Of a stretch of DNA of 8,137 bases, positions 1 through 5,768 are shown in pieces. The notes under the pieces were generated by a model. That model was not told the DNA's origin, made no database searches, and was given only the letters and a program-made list of their open reading frames with translations. The stretch's first letter is position 1, and each line of letters begins with the position of its first letter. Position numbers and translations under genes: made by a program. The stretch covers positions 1 to 8,137 of the forward strand of contig DAOWGL010000046.1 in NCBI GenBank assembly GCA_030637455.1. Reading direction: 5' to 3'. This stretch comes from Candidatus Nitrosopumilus sp. Lineage in GTDB: Archaea; Thermoproteota; Nitrososphaeria; Nitrososphaerales; Nitrosopumilaceae.

Positions 1-674
1 ATCTTGCATTTGACTTAGGAATGCATGTTCTAGTAATTATGACTGATATGACAAACTATGCAGAAGCACTTAGAGAGATTAGTGCAGCAAGAGAAGAAGT
101 TCCTGGAAGAAAAGGATATCCTGGTTATCTTTACACTGACCTTTCAACAATTTATGAAAGAGCAGGAAAACTCAATGGAAGAAAAGGAAGTGTTACACAA
201 GTTCCAATTCTAACAATGCCATCTGATGATATTACTCATCCAATTCCTGACCTTACTGGATACATTACTGAGGGACAAATTGTAGTTGGTAGAGATTTAT
301 TCAGACAAGGAATTTATCCACCAATCAATATTTTGTCGAGTCTTAGTAGATTGATGAAAGACGGAATTGGTGAAGGAAGTACTAGAGAAGATCACAGTGA
401 AGTTTCTAACCAAGTTTATGATGCATATTCTAGAGCACAAGAAGTAAGAGCACTTGCAGGTATTGTAGGTAAAGCAGGCCTTACTAAAATTGACCTCAAA
501 TACATGGATGTTGGTGATACTTTTGAAAAAGAATTCCTTACACAAGCTACTGATGAGAACAGAACAATTGAAGAAACACTTGCTCTTATGTGGAAGATTG
601 TATCAAAATTACCAAAGAATGAGATTACTAAAATCAAAGACAAGCACGTAGAAAAATATTACAAGGAAGAGTAA
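1..674 (+). CDS. atpB: A-type ATP synthase subunit B, 3' part (5' end outside window)
   Basis: This is the C-terminal part of the non-catalytic nucleotide-binding subunit B of the archaeal A1Ao ATP synthase, which alternates with catalytic subunit A in the cytoplasmic hexamer head. The reading frame is open from the first base, so the gene starts upstream; the ATG at 21 is an internal Met within the family motif [19 protein letters not shown]. Other conserved blocks are [59 protein letters not shown] and [19 protein letters not shown], followed by the usual helical C-terminal domain. The stop lies 4 bp before subunit D, so the two are surely in one operon. Similarity to family B subunits is very close over the whole fragment, and the frame is intact. 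Identity is essentially certain; only the missing N-terminus is unknown. Confidence 0.97.
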   Translation, partial: LAFDLGMHVLVIMTDMTNYAEALREISAAREEVPGRKGYPGYLYTDLSTIYERAGKLNGRKGSVTQVPILTMPSDDITHPIPDLTGYITEGQIVVGRDLFRQGIYPPINILSSLSRLMKDGIGEGSTREDHSEVSNQVYDAYSRAQEVRALAGIVGKAGLTKIDLKYMDVGDTFEKEFLTQATDENRTIEETLALMWKIVSKLPKNEITKIKDKHVEKYYKEE

Positions 675-678
675 CTGA

Positions 679-1308
679 ATGTCATTTGGACAAAACGTTG
701 CAGCAACAAAGATTGAACTTTTCAAATATAAAAAATCGACACAAATTGCTGTTATGGTTGAACAAATTTTAGATGATAAACGTAAAGTTCTCTTAAAAAA
801 TATTGAAGAAATGATTCAGGAAGCATCTAAAGCAAGAGGTGGAATTTGGGATCCTTTACAAGATATTTACAAATCCGTAAACGAAGCATATCTAGCACTT
901 GGTACTAATACTGTCGACTCTGTTGCAGAATCTACTCCTCCTGTTATGGAAGTAGAAGTTCATGTAAGAAGAGTTGTCGATGTAAAAATTCCTGCACTTA
1001 CTGTAACTGAAAAAGATACAAAATCAATGCCTTATGGATTTGCAGATACAAATTCTTCAATTGATAGAGCATCAAAACAAATCAAAGAATTGATGCCAAA
1101 AATTTGTAAAGCAGCAGAATATGAAAATTCTATTTTTAGTCTTGCAAAAGCATTAGAAAAGACGCAAAAATTACTAAATGCACTTGAAAATGTCATTATT
1201 CCTCGATACAAAGAAAATATCCGATTTATTCTCTCTACTCTTGAAGAGAGAGAAAGAGAAGAATTCGCAAAGTTAAAAAAAGTGAAGGCAAAGATGGAAA
1301 GTAGATAA
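679..1308 (+). CDS. atpD: A-type ATP synthase subunit D (central rotor shaft)
   Basis: Subunit D forms the coiled-coil central shaft of the A/V-type ATPase, turning inside the A3B3 head and coupling to the membrane ring. The 209-residue product has the expected size. Its N-terminal helix contains the family-like pattern NVAATKIELFKYKKS followed by LDDKRKVLLKNIEEM (about residues 7-45), the equivalent of the conserved N-terminal 'P/ATK..L..LK...LA...LLKDKR' helix. A middle globular part with VRRVVDVKIPAL (about residues 97-108) precedes a long charged C-terminal helix, about residues 155-209 (LEKTQKLLNALENVIIPRYKENIRFI is typical). The start ATG lies 4 bp after the subunit B stop, with a weak purine-rich stretch (GGAAGAG) upstream, so translation is probably coupled. 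The next ORF starts 2 bp after its stop. The assignment is firm from both sequence pattern and context. Confidence 0.95.
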   Translation: MSFGQNVAATKIELFKYKKSTQIAVMVEQILDDKRKVLLKNIEEMIQEASKARGGIWDPLQDIYKSVNEAYLALGTNTVDSVAESTPPVMEVEVHVRRVVDVKIPALTVTEKDTKSMPYGFADTNSSIDRASKQIKELMPKICKAAEYENSIFSLAKALEKTQKLLNALENVIIPRYKENIRFILSTLEEREREEFAKLKKVKAKMESR

Positions 1309-1310
1309 TA

Positions 1311-1436
1311 ATGGCAAAAGAAGAAATAAGAAAATTACTTGAAAACTCTAAAAAGGTAGTAGAAAAAGATCATGAGGATTTTTCCAAATCAATTAAAGAT
1401 GATTTAACCTCTTTCAAAAAGAAAGCACTCAGTTAA
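1311..1436 (+). CDS. 41-residue charged helical protein in the ATP synthase operon
   Basis: A short ORF, ATG to TAA, begins 2 bp after the subunit D stop. It encodes 41 residues starting MAKEEIRKLLENSKK and ending FKKKALS. The product is almost entirely Lys, Glu, Asp and small residues, with regularly spaced hydrophobics (I6, L9, L10, V16, V17, F24, I28, L32, F35, L40), as expected for one amphipathic or coiled-coil helix; there is no signal peptide or membrane segment. I do not recognise the family. Its tight position between the genes for subunits D and K suggests translation coupled to subunit D and a role in, or on, the ATP synthase: for example a peripheral-stalk-like helix, an assembly factor or an inhibitor-like peptide. 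All three roles are guesses from position. It could be a chance ORF, but the 2-bp spacing and a helix-like composition throughout argue for a real gene. Confidence 0.6.
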   Translation: MAKEEIRKLLENSKKVVEKDHEDFSKSIKDDLTSFKKKALS

Positions 1437-1457
1437 ACTGAAATTTTATTATCATGA

Positions 1458-1465
1458 TTTAAATA
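1458..1465 (+). promoter_or_regulatory. TATA box for subunit K gene
   Basis: TTTAAATA matches the archaeal TATA consensus (TTTAWATA). Its centre is about 30 bp before the ATG at 1492, so transcription would start around 1487-1491, giving a leaderless or nearly leaderless mRNA. The first in-frame ATG, at 1465, overlaps this box and so could not be on such a transcript. The box lies in the short gap after the 41-codon ORF, inside an otherwise tightly packed operon. Confidence 0.6.
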
Positions 1466-1481
1466 TGGATTTAAGAGAGTC

Positions 1482-1486
1482 TGATC
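1482..1486 (+). promoter_or_regulatory. Shine-Dalgarno-like TGATC before subunit K start
   Basis: TGATC is complementary to part of the usual archaeal 16S rRNA 3' end (the GGTGATC version of the ribosome binding site) and ends 5 nt before the ATG at 1492. It supports that ATG over the upstream one at 1465. It would only be used on transcripts reading in from the upstream ATP synthase genes, since a transcript from the local TATA box would start just after it. The match is short. Confidence 0.4.
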
Positions 1487-1491
1487 AGAAA

Positions 1492-1800
1492 ATGAAACCT
1501 ATCGTTTTACTACTTTTGGCAGCAGCAGTAATATCCGTTATTGGATCTACTGGAGTCGCATACGCTGCAGAAGGCGATGCAGCAGGAAATTCTGATTCAT
1601 TCAAAATTCTCGGCGCTGGATTAGCTTTCGGTCTAGCAGCATTTGGTGCAGGTATTGGTCTTGGCCAAGTAGGTGCAGCCGGACTTGCAGTAATCAGTGA
1701 GAACCCAGCACTACAGTCAAAAGTATTCATCTTCGTAGGTATGGTCGAATCCATCGCAATCTACGGTATAGTTATGATGTTTATCATCTTAGGACAATAG
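1492..1800 (+). CDS. atpK: A-type ATP synthase subunit K (proteolipid c-ring subunit)
   Basis: This is the membrane proteolipid that forms the ion-translocating rotor ring. From the ATG at 1492 it has 102 residues: a hydrophobic signal peptide (about 2-25, with an AYA cleavage motif at 23-25), then a hairpin of two membrane helices (about 38-68 and 77-100). The first is rich in glycine (GAGIGLGQVGAAG). The second carries the ion-binding carboxylate E86 in the context MVESIAIYG. The ring ligand set Q59, E86, S87, Y91 resembles that of Na+-binding c subunits, see findings. A longer frame begins at ATG 1465, but that codon lies in a TATA box and would add nine polar residues before the signal peptide, so I prefer 1492. 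A single hairpin is the short form of this family. It is the last ATP synthase gene here, followed by T-runs. Confidence 0.95.
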   Translation: MKPIVLLLLAAAVISVIGSTGVAYAAEGDAAGNSDSFKILGAGLAFGLAAFGAGIGLGQVGAAGLAVISENPALQSKVFIFVGMVESIAIYGIVMMFIILGQ

Positions 1801-1813
1801 TCCAAACTACATA

Positions 1814-1827
1814 TTTTTCAAATTTTT
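1814..1827 (+). terminator. Oligo-T transcription terminator after atpK
   Basis: Two TTTTT runs (1814-1818 and 1823-1827) lie 13-27 bp after the subunit K stop, in the 37-bp gap to the convergent pyrI. Archaeal RNA polymerase commonly terminates at such T-runs without a hairpin. No hairpin is obvious. The assignment rests on composition and position. Confidence 0.45.
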
Positions 1828-1837
1828 AAATAATTAT

Positions 1838-2299
1838 TTAATTATATTTTAGCTCGTTTACATCCAAAACTCGTGCACAATATCTGCATTTGAGAACTCG
1901 TCCATCTTTGTTAATCACATCCATTACAGACTCAATGTGTTCTGTGCTGTTTGTAATGCAATCAGGGTTTGAACATCTGAAAATCCTATCAATTTCATTT
2001 GGTAATGCCACTCTTCGCTTCTCAACAAGTTTGTATTCTTTAATCATGTTGATTGTTGCAGTTGGTGCAATTACTGCTAGCTTGTTTGTATCATCGTCTT
2101 TTAGAAACTTGTTTTCTACTTTGATGATGTCTTTTTGCGTAAATTTACCACTTGGAACATTCAGGGCTATCGTAATTAGACTACCATCTTTGCCATCGAT
2201 TCGTAATGCATTAAGCACCTGAAGACCTTTGCCTTCATCTATGTGGTCAATTACAGTACCTTCTTTTATTCGTCGAACCATAAGGTCGGACTGTTCCAT
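1838..2299 (-). CDS. pyrI: Aspartate carbamoyltransferase regulatory chain
   Basis: PyrI binds nucleotide effectors and holds catalytic PyrB trimers together in the aspartate transcarbamoylase dodecamer, the control point of pyrimidine synthesis. The N-terminal allosteric domain has the family motifs IKEGTVIDHI, ITIALNVPSGK, KDIIKVEN and LAVIAPTATINMI. The C-terminal zinc domain has CSNPDC and CRYC, giving four zinc cysteines. The frame opens at a GTG at 2320 (160 residues), but I choose the ATG at 2299. This gives 153 residues, places the cysteines at 109, 114, 138 and 141, exactly the E. coli PyrI numbering, and lies about 28 bp from a minus-strand TATA box, as expected for a leaderless mRNA. 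A third Met (codon at 2281) would cut close to the conserved region. It is divergent from pyrB, unlike the usual co-directional pyrBI order, and convergent with atpK. Confidence 0.95.
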   Translation of the reverse strand: MEQSDLMVRRIKEGTVIDHIDEGKGLQVLNALRIDGKDGSLITIALNVPSGKFTQKDIIKVENKFLKDDDTNKLAVIAPTATINMIKEYKLVEKRRVALPNEIDRIFRCSNPDCITNSTEHIESVMDVINKDGRVLKCRYCARVLDVNELKYN

Positions 2300-2307
2300 C
2301 AGAATAC

Positions 2308-2316
2308 TTTGTATAG
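2308..2316 (+). promoter_or_regulatory. TATA-like box for pyrB
   Basis: TTTGTATAG is centred about 28 bp before the pyrB ATG at 2341, the spacing expected for a leaderless transcript. It is a weaker match than the minus-strand box at 2324-2333. It lies between the pyrI box and the pyrI start, so the two promoters are interlocked. Confidence 0.4.
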
Positions 2317-2323
2317 TCACCTG

Positions 2324-2333
2324 TATATATTAT
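2324..2333 (-). promoter_or_regulatory. TATA box for pyrI
   Basis: On the minus strand this reads ATAATATATA, an AT-only box whose centre is about 28 bp before the pyrI ATG at 2299. It predicts a start of transcription at, or one or two bases before, that ATG. It lies too close to the pyrB ATG (2341) to serve pyrB. Confidence 0.5.
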
Positions 2334-2340
2334 TGAAAGA

Positions 2341-3270
2341 ATGAACGAATTCTACCAAAAAGATATCCTCTCAATTAAGGATTATACCAAAGATCAATTG
2401 GAATCTATCTTTACATCAACTGATAAAATTATGAAATTGAGTCTATCTGAAAGAAGAGAAATCTCCAAAGGTAAGACATTGGGATATTTGTTTTATGAGC
2501 CAAGCACTAGAACTCGTCTTAGCTTTGATTCTGCTATGGCATCCATTGGTGGAAATTCTTTAGGAATTTCTGATATAACATCTTCATCTACTCAAAAAGG
2601 TGAAAGTCTTGCTGATACTGTTAGGATAATGTCAATTTATTCAGATGTTTTAGTTTTACGTCACACTCTTGATGGCTCTAGTAGATTTGCTGCAGAAATT
2701 TCGGATAAACCCGTAATTAATGCAGGTAGTGGTACAGAAGAACATCCAACGCAAGCAATTCAAGATTTGTTTACAATAAAAAAAGAAAAGAAAAAGATTG
2801 ACGGTCTAAAAATTGGAATTGTAGGTGATCTAAAATATGGACGAACTGTTTACTCTCTATTACATGGACTAGGAAATTACGATGTTGATGTTAGATTAAT
2901 TTCCCCTGAATCACTAAGAATAAGATCTGACTCTACTTATGAAATCAAAAAGAAATTAGACTTTACTGAATCTACTGACATTGAAGATAATCTAGATGAA
3001 CTTGATGTTCTTTATGTAACAAGAATTCAAAAAGAGAGATTCCCTGATGAAGAAGAATATCTCAAAGTCAAAGGAAGTTATGTTGTGGGATTAGACATGT
3101 TAAAGAGAATGAAAGATGATTCAATAATTTTACATCCGTTACCAAGAATAGATGAAATCTCTGCAGATGTTGATAAAACAAAAAATGCCAAGTACTTTGA
3201 GCAAGCTGAGTATGGAAAACACACTCGTGCAGCTCTATTAGGTATGATTCTAAATGAGAATGGATTTTAG
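2341..3270 (+). CDS. pyrB: Aspartate carbamoyltransferase catalytic chain
   Basis: PyrB joins carbamoyl phosphate and L-aspartate to N-carbamoyl-L-aspartate, the first committed step of pyrimidine synthesis in the cytoplasm. The 309-residue product has normal length. The carbamoyl-phosphate loop is YEPSTRTRLSF (52-62), with the S55-T-R-T-R59 core. The 80s loop TQKGESLADT supplies K86. LRH (106-108), HPTQ (135-138), the VGDLKYGRTVYSL block (161-173, with R168), TRIQKER (227-233, with R228 and Q230) and HPLPRIDEI (265-273) complete the active-site set. KYGRT and TRxQKER mark an aspartate enzyme rather than ornithine carbamoyltransferase. The start is well fixed, because MNEFYQKDILSI aligns with the N-terminus of E. 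coli PyrB. Transcription is divergent from pyrI. Short T-runs follow the stop (3265-3275). Confidence 0.97.
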   Translation: MNEFYQKDILSIKDYTKDQLESIFTSTDKIMKLSLSERREISKGKTLGYLFYEPSTRTRLSFDSAMASIGGNSLGISDITSSSTQKGESLADTVRIMSIYSDVLVLRHTLDGSSRFAAEISDKPVINAGSGTEEHPTQAIQDLFTIKKEKKKIDGLKIGIVGDLKYGRTVYSLLHGLGNYDVDVRLISPESLRIRSDSTYEIKKKLDFTESTDIEDNLDELDVLYVTRIQKERFPDEEEYLKVKGSYVVGLDMLKRMKDDSIILHPLPRIDEISADVDKTKNAKYFEQAEYGKHTRAALLGMILNENGF

Positions 3271-3292
3271 ATTTTAAGAAAATCCGTATTCC

Positions 3293-3298
3293 ATATAT
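3293..3298 (+). promoter_or_regulatory. TATA box for the LON-domain gene
   Basis: ATATAT in the 52-bp gap after pyrB is centred about 27 bp before the TTG at 3323. That spacing predicts a leaderless mRNA beginning at the TTG and independent transcription from pyrB. Confidence 0.45.
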
Positions 3299-3322
3299 CT
3301 AGAGACGTTTCAATATGATTAG

Positions 3323-4030
3323 TTGACTGAAACAAAAATTATTCCAATTTTTCCATTAGATTTAGTATTATTTCCTAGACAAGAACTTCCACTACGAATT
3401 TTTGAGCCTCGATACAAGCAATTAGTTGATGATTGTATGATTGGTGATGGTCAATTTGGTGTATGTCTGATTGATGAAAATAATTCTATCAATGGTTGGA
3501 ATTCTCCTAAATTAGTAGGGACAATTGCTAAAATTTCAAAATGTGAAGATGTAGAAATTGATGGATTACAATTACACATTGAAACTCTAGGACGAAATTC
3601 ATTTAGAATTAAAAGAATCATTGCACCATCTATTACACAACCTGCAAATTATGATCCATTATCAGTTGAAGGCCATCAAGAAATTTCTGAAATACATGAA
3701 AAAATTGGAACTGAAGAAAAAATGTACATTCAAGCTGAAGTTGAAATGATTCCTGAAATTGATGAGAACATATCTTTTGAAAAATGGGAAGCACTAGTTG
3801 AATTATGGAAAAAGAAAATCATCAAACAAGCACTCCCTCAAGTTGTTGATTCACATTCATTGGATCATGTTTTGGAACAATACTATCTAAACACTGACAC
3901 ACCTACAGTAGATTTCATATATTCATTATCTGCAATAGGGGCAAAGGATCCTAATGAACTTCAACCAATATTAGAAGCAACCACTATGGATGAACTAATT
4001 AAGCGAGTTGAAGAATTATTGGCAGTATAG
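3323..4030 (+). CDS. Stand-alone LON substrate-binding-domain protein (TTG start)
   Basis: The 235-residue product matches the N-terminal (substrate-recognition, PUA-like) domain of Lon protease without the AAA+ or protease domains. Diagnostic residues are IIPIFPLDLVLFPRQELPLRIFEPRYKQLVDDCM (about 6-39), FGVCLID (45-51), VGTIAKI (65-71) and GLQLHIETLGRNSFRIKRI (81-99). The remaining part, about residues 115-235, is mostly predicted helix (for example EKWEALVELWKKKIIKQ and MDELIKRVEELLAV). No transmembrane segment or signal is seen, so it should be cytoplasmic. Stand-alone LON-domain proteins occur in bacteria and archaea, but their role is unclear; substrate capture for a protease or chaperone is a guess from the family. 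The start must be TTG at 3323 or later, because a TAG precedes it in frame, and the conserved LON domain starts a few residues in. The next gene begins 2 bp after its stop. Confidence 0.85.
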   Translation: MTETKIIPIFPLDLVLFPRQELPLRIFEPRYKQLVDDCMIGDGQFGVCLIDENNSINGWNSPKLVGTIAKISKCEDVEIDGLQLHIETLGRNSFRIKRIIAPSITQPANYDPLSVEGHQEISEIHEKIGTEEKMYIQAEVEMIPEIDENISFEKWEALVELWKKKIIKQALPQVVDSHSLDHVLEQYYLNTDTPTVDFIYSLSAIGAKDPNELQPILEATTMDELIKRVEELLAV

Positions 4031-4032
4031 AT

Positions 4033-5388
4033 ATGATGTCATTCAAAAATTTTGGAATATTTGTACTAGTAGCATGTTTGTTGTTTCCTGCAAGCAGTGT
4101 TTATGGGCATGGATTTGGTCTTGATACTATTTCTTCAATAGACATTCAAGGAAAAAAGCTCTCAATTTCTGTAGAGATGCCCATGACTTTTGAAAATGAT
4201 CAAGAACAAATTACAATTACTGCAACTGAAGATGAAACAAAAGAAAATGCGAAAAATGTCACTTTTCTGATTGGTTTATTTCATGAAAATGAGATGATAT
4301 TTAGAAACTACTTTTTTGCAGAAGATGGTGTTTTACAAATCCAAGTCAAACCTACACAAGAAGATGAAATTACAATTCATGGTGAACAAGACTCTTTGCT
4401 TGGAGCATGGCATGGAACTGAGTCTAATCCTCTTAAAATCACAGGGCCTTTGTTTAATTCCAGTGGATTATACAATTTTGAAATTGAGATACGAACAATT
4501 GATGAGCCTACAAATATCATAGAATCTGGAATTTATAATGCTGATTTGAGCGTAATTGAGACTGTGTCATTTACTCAAAAAGATTCTGAAAATAATGATG
4601 TAGATTTTCGTTCAAAGTCATATTTTGATACAATTTCTAATTTTAATTATGATTATGAGGCTAATCAAGTCACGTTTGAAATGTCATTTGATTGGAGTGA
4701 AAAACAAATGTCACATGTTAATGTGGTTCATGTAGAAACACATTTTCCAAAAGATTTTGTGGAGTTTTTAGCACCTAGCTATTCTGGATATGTTAACGGG
4801 ATTAAATTATTCAAATCTTCAATTTCTGTTGATGACTATACAGAAGATGATGAAAGAATTATTCACTTTGTTTTGTTGCAAGATCATTTACGATATTTGA
4901 AAAATGAAATGAAAAAAGATCTTGATGAGTATCCTGAGAATATGATATTTACAATTTCTATGAGCAAAGATAAAGCATTTCCATTAGAAGCTTATACAAA
5001 AAGTGAAGACTTCAAAGTAAATCTTTCATGGGATCCTATGAATGTAGAACCTGGTGTTGATACTAATTTTATTTTTACAATTAGAGATGGAAGAACAAAT
5101 GAACCTCTAAGAAGTTCTGACTATACATTTGTGATAATTCAAAATGGAGAGGAAATTCATCGTGTCTCTGGAAAAGCACAAGTTGGTGGGGAATTTGAAA
5201 AATTCACATTTACTGAAGAACAGACCGGTCCTACAATAATAAAATTTGAAAATATTCGAAATACAGGACAAGAAACTGAATTTGTTTTAGTAGTTGCACC
5301 TGAATTTGGAACTATTGCATTATTGATATTGGTAATTTCTACTATGAGTATTATTTTTGTAACAAGAAAAACTTCTCTAAATATCTAG
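4033..5388 (+). CDS. Secreted, membrane-anchored PEFG-CTERM surface protein of unknown function
   Basis: The 451-residue product has an N-terminal signal peptide (about 1-25, MMSFKNFGIF then a hydrophobic core, predicted cleavage after VYG25, mature start HGFG). It ends in a sorting-type tail: PEFG (423-426), a hydrophobic helix (about 427-443) and basic RK (445-446). This is the PEFG-CTERM signature of Nitrososphaerota surface proteins, thought to be processed by an archaeosortase. Between the two, the sequence is mostly beta-strand-like. The last repeat-like domain (about 327-418, from SWDPMNVEPGVDTNFIFTIRDG to QTGPTIIKFENIRNTG) resembles an Ig-like domain common in these proteins. No catalytic motif is recognised. 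It follows the LON-domain gene by 2 bp and probably shares its transcript. Its stop overlaps the convergent regulator by 4 bp. The localisation is well supported; the function is unknown. Confidence 0.85.
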   Translation: MMSFKNFGIFVLVACLLFPASSVYGHGFGLDTISSIDIQGKKLSISVEMPMTFENDQEQITITATEDETKENAKNVTFLIGLFHENEMIFRNYFFAEDGVLQIQVKPTQEDEITIHGEQDSLLGAWHGTESNPLKITGPLFNSSGLYNFEIEIRTIDEPTNIIESGIYNADLSVIETVSFTQKDSENNDVDFRSKSYFDTISNFNYDYEANQVTFEMSFDWSEKQMSHVNVVHVETHFPKDFVEFLAPSYSGYVNGIKLFKSSISVDDYTEDDERIIHFVLLQDHLRYLKNEMKKDLDEYPENMIFTISMSKDKAFPLEAYTKSEDFKVNLSWDPMNVEPGVDTNFIFTIRDGRTNEPLRSSDYTFVIIQNGEEIHRVSGKAQVGGEFEKFTFTEEQTGPTIIKFENIRNTGQETEFVLVVAPEFGTIALLILVISTMSIIFVTRKTSLNI

Positions 5389-5768
5389 AGTGCTACTAAC
5401 TTTACAGTATCCATATTTTTGTTAATCTGAAAATCTTTTGTCATGGTAGATACTTTTTCTGCATCTCCATCAATTAGAAATAATTCCATACATTTTTCTT
5501 TTTCAATTTTACTATGAAGGTGAGTTGTAATTAGATCCTCAAAATTATGTGTAATTCCAGAAACTACATGATCAAACTCGTCATTATGTACAACCAAAAG
5601 AATTGCATGAATATTTCCTGCCAAATCTGCTTTTTGTTTTTCTTCAGAAACAAATGCTCTAATTCCTGCTCTGATAGTTTCAGACCTTCCTGAAAATCCC
5701 ATTGAAGATTGGAGCTTATCTAATTCTGAAAGAATTTCATCATTTAATGAGATTGAAACTATGGGCAT
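5385..5768 (-). CDS. NikR-like ribbon-helix-helix metal-responsive regulator
   Basis: The 127-residue product has the two-domain NikR layout. An N-terminal ribbon-helix-helix DNA-binding domain (about 1-43, PIVSISLNDEILSELDKLQ with FSGRSETIRAGIRAF) is followed by a C-terminal ACT-like metal-binding and tetramerisation domain (about 52-127). Counting back from the conserved cysteine, H74, H85 and C93 fall where E. coli NikR has Ni ligands H76, H87 and C95. The fourth ligand, H89, is replaced by K87, while an additional H83 lies nearby. It is divergent from a Zn/Mn-type uptake operon, which suggests it represses that operon in response to metal rather than acting as a nickel regulator; this is inference. 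A minus-strand TATA box about 25 bp before the ATG suggests a leaderless mRNA. The stop shares a CTAG with the convergent gene's stop. I avoid the symbol nikR because the metal is uncertain. Confidence 0.85.
   Translation of the reverse strand: MPIVSISLNDEILSELDKLQSSMGFSGRSETIRAGIRAFVSEEKQKADLAGNIHAILLVVHNDEFDHVVSGITHNFEDLITTHLHSKIEKEKCMELFLIDGDAEKVSTMTKDFQINKNMDTVKLVAL

Noticed and set aside
297..643. Two minus-strand open frames (82 and 75 codons) opposite subunit B
   Set aside because: They lie wholly antisense to a well-conserved gene, show no recognisable domain and look like shadows of its codon pattern.
1465..1491. Upstream nine-codon extension of subunit K (MDLRESDQK)
   Set aside because: Its ATG overlaps the TATA box and the extension would put polar residues before a normal signal peptide.
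1485..1754. Minus-strand 89-codon frame opposite subunit K
   Set aside because: Antisense shadow of a GC-richer gene; Pro/Ala-rich product matches no family I know.
1890..2222. Plus-strand 110-codon frame opposite pyrI
   Set aside because: Antisense to unambiguous PyrI motifs, with no supporting start context.
3315..3326. Four-codon mini-ORF (ATG ATT AGT TGA) overlapping the TTG start of the LON-domain gene, a possible coupled upstream ORF
   Set aside because: The TATA box at 3293-3298 predicts a transcript beginning near 3322, after this ATG, so it would not be on the mRNA.
4316..4522. Plus-strand 68-codon frame inside the surface-protein gene
   Set aside because: Alternative frame within a longer coherent gene with a signal peptide and sorting tail; no domain.
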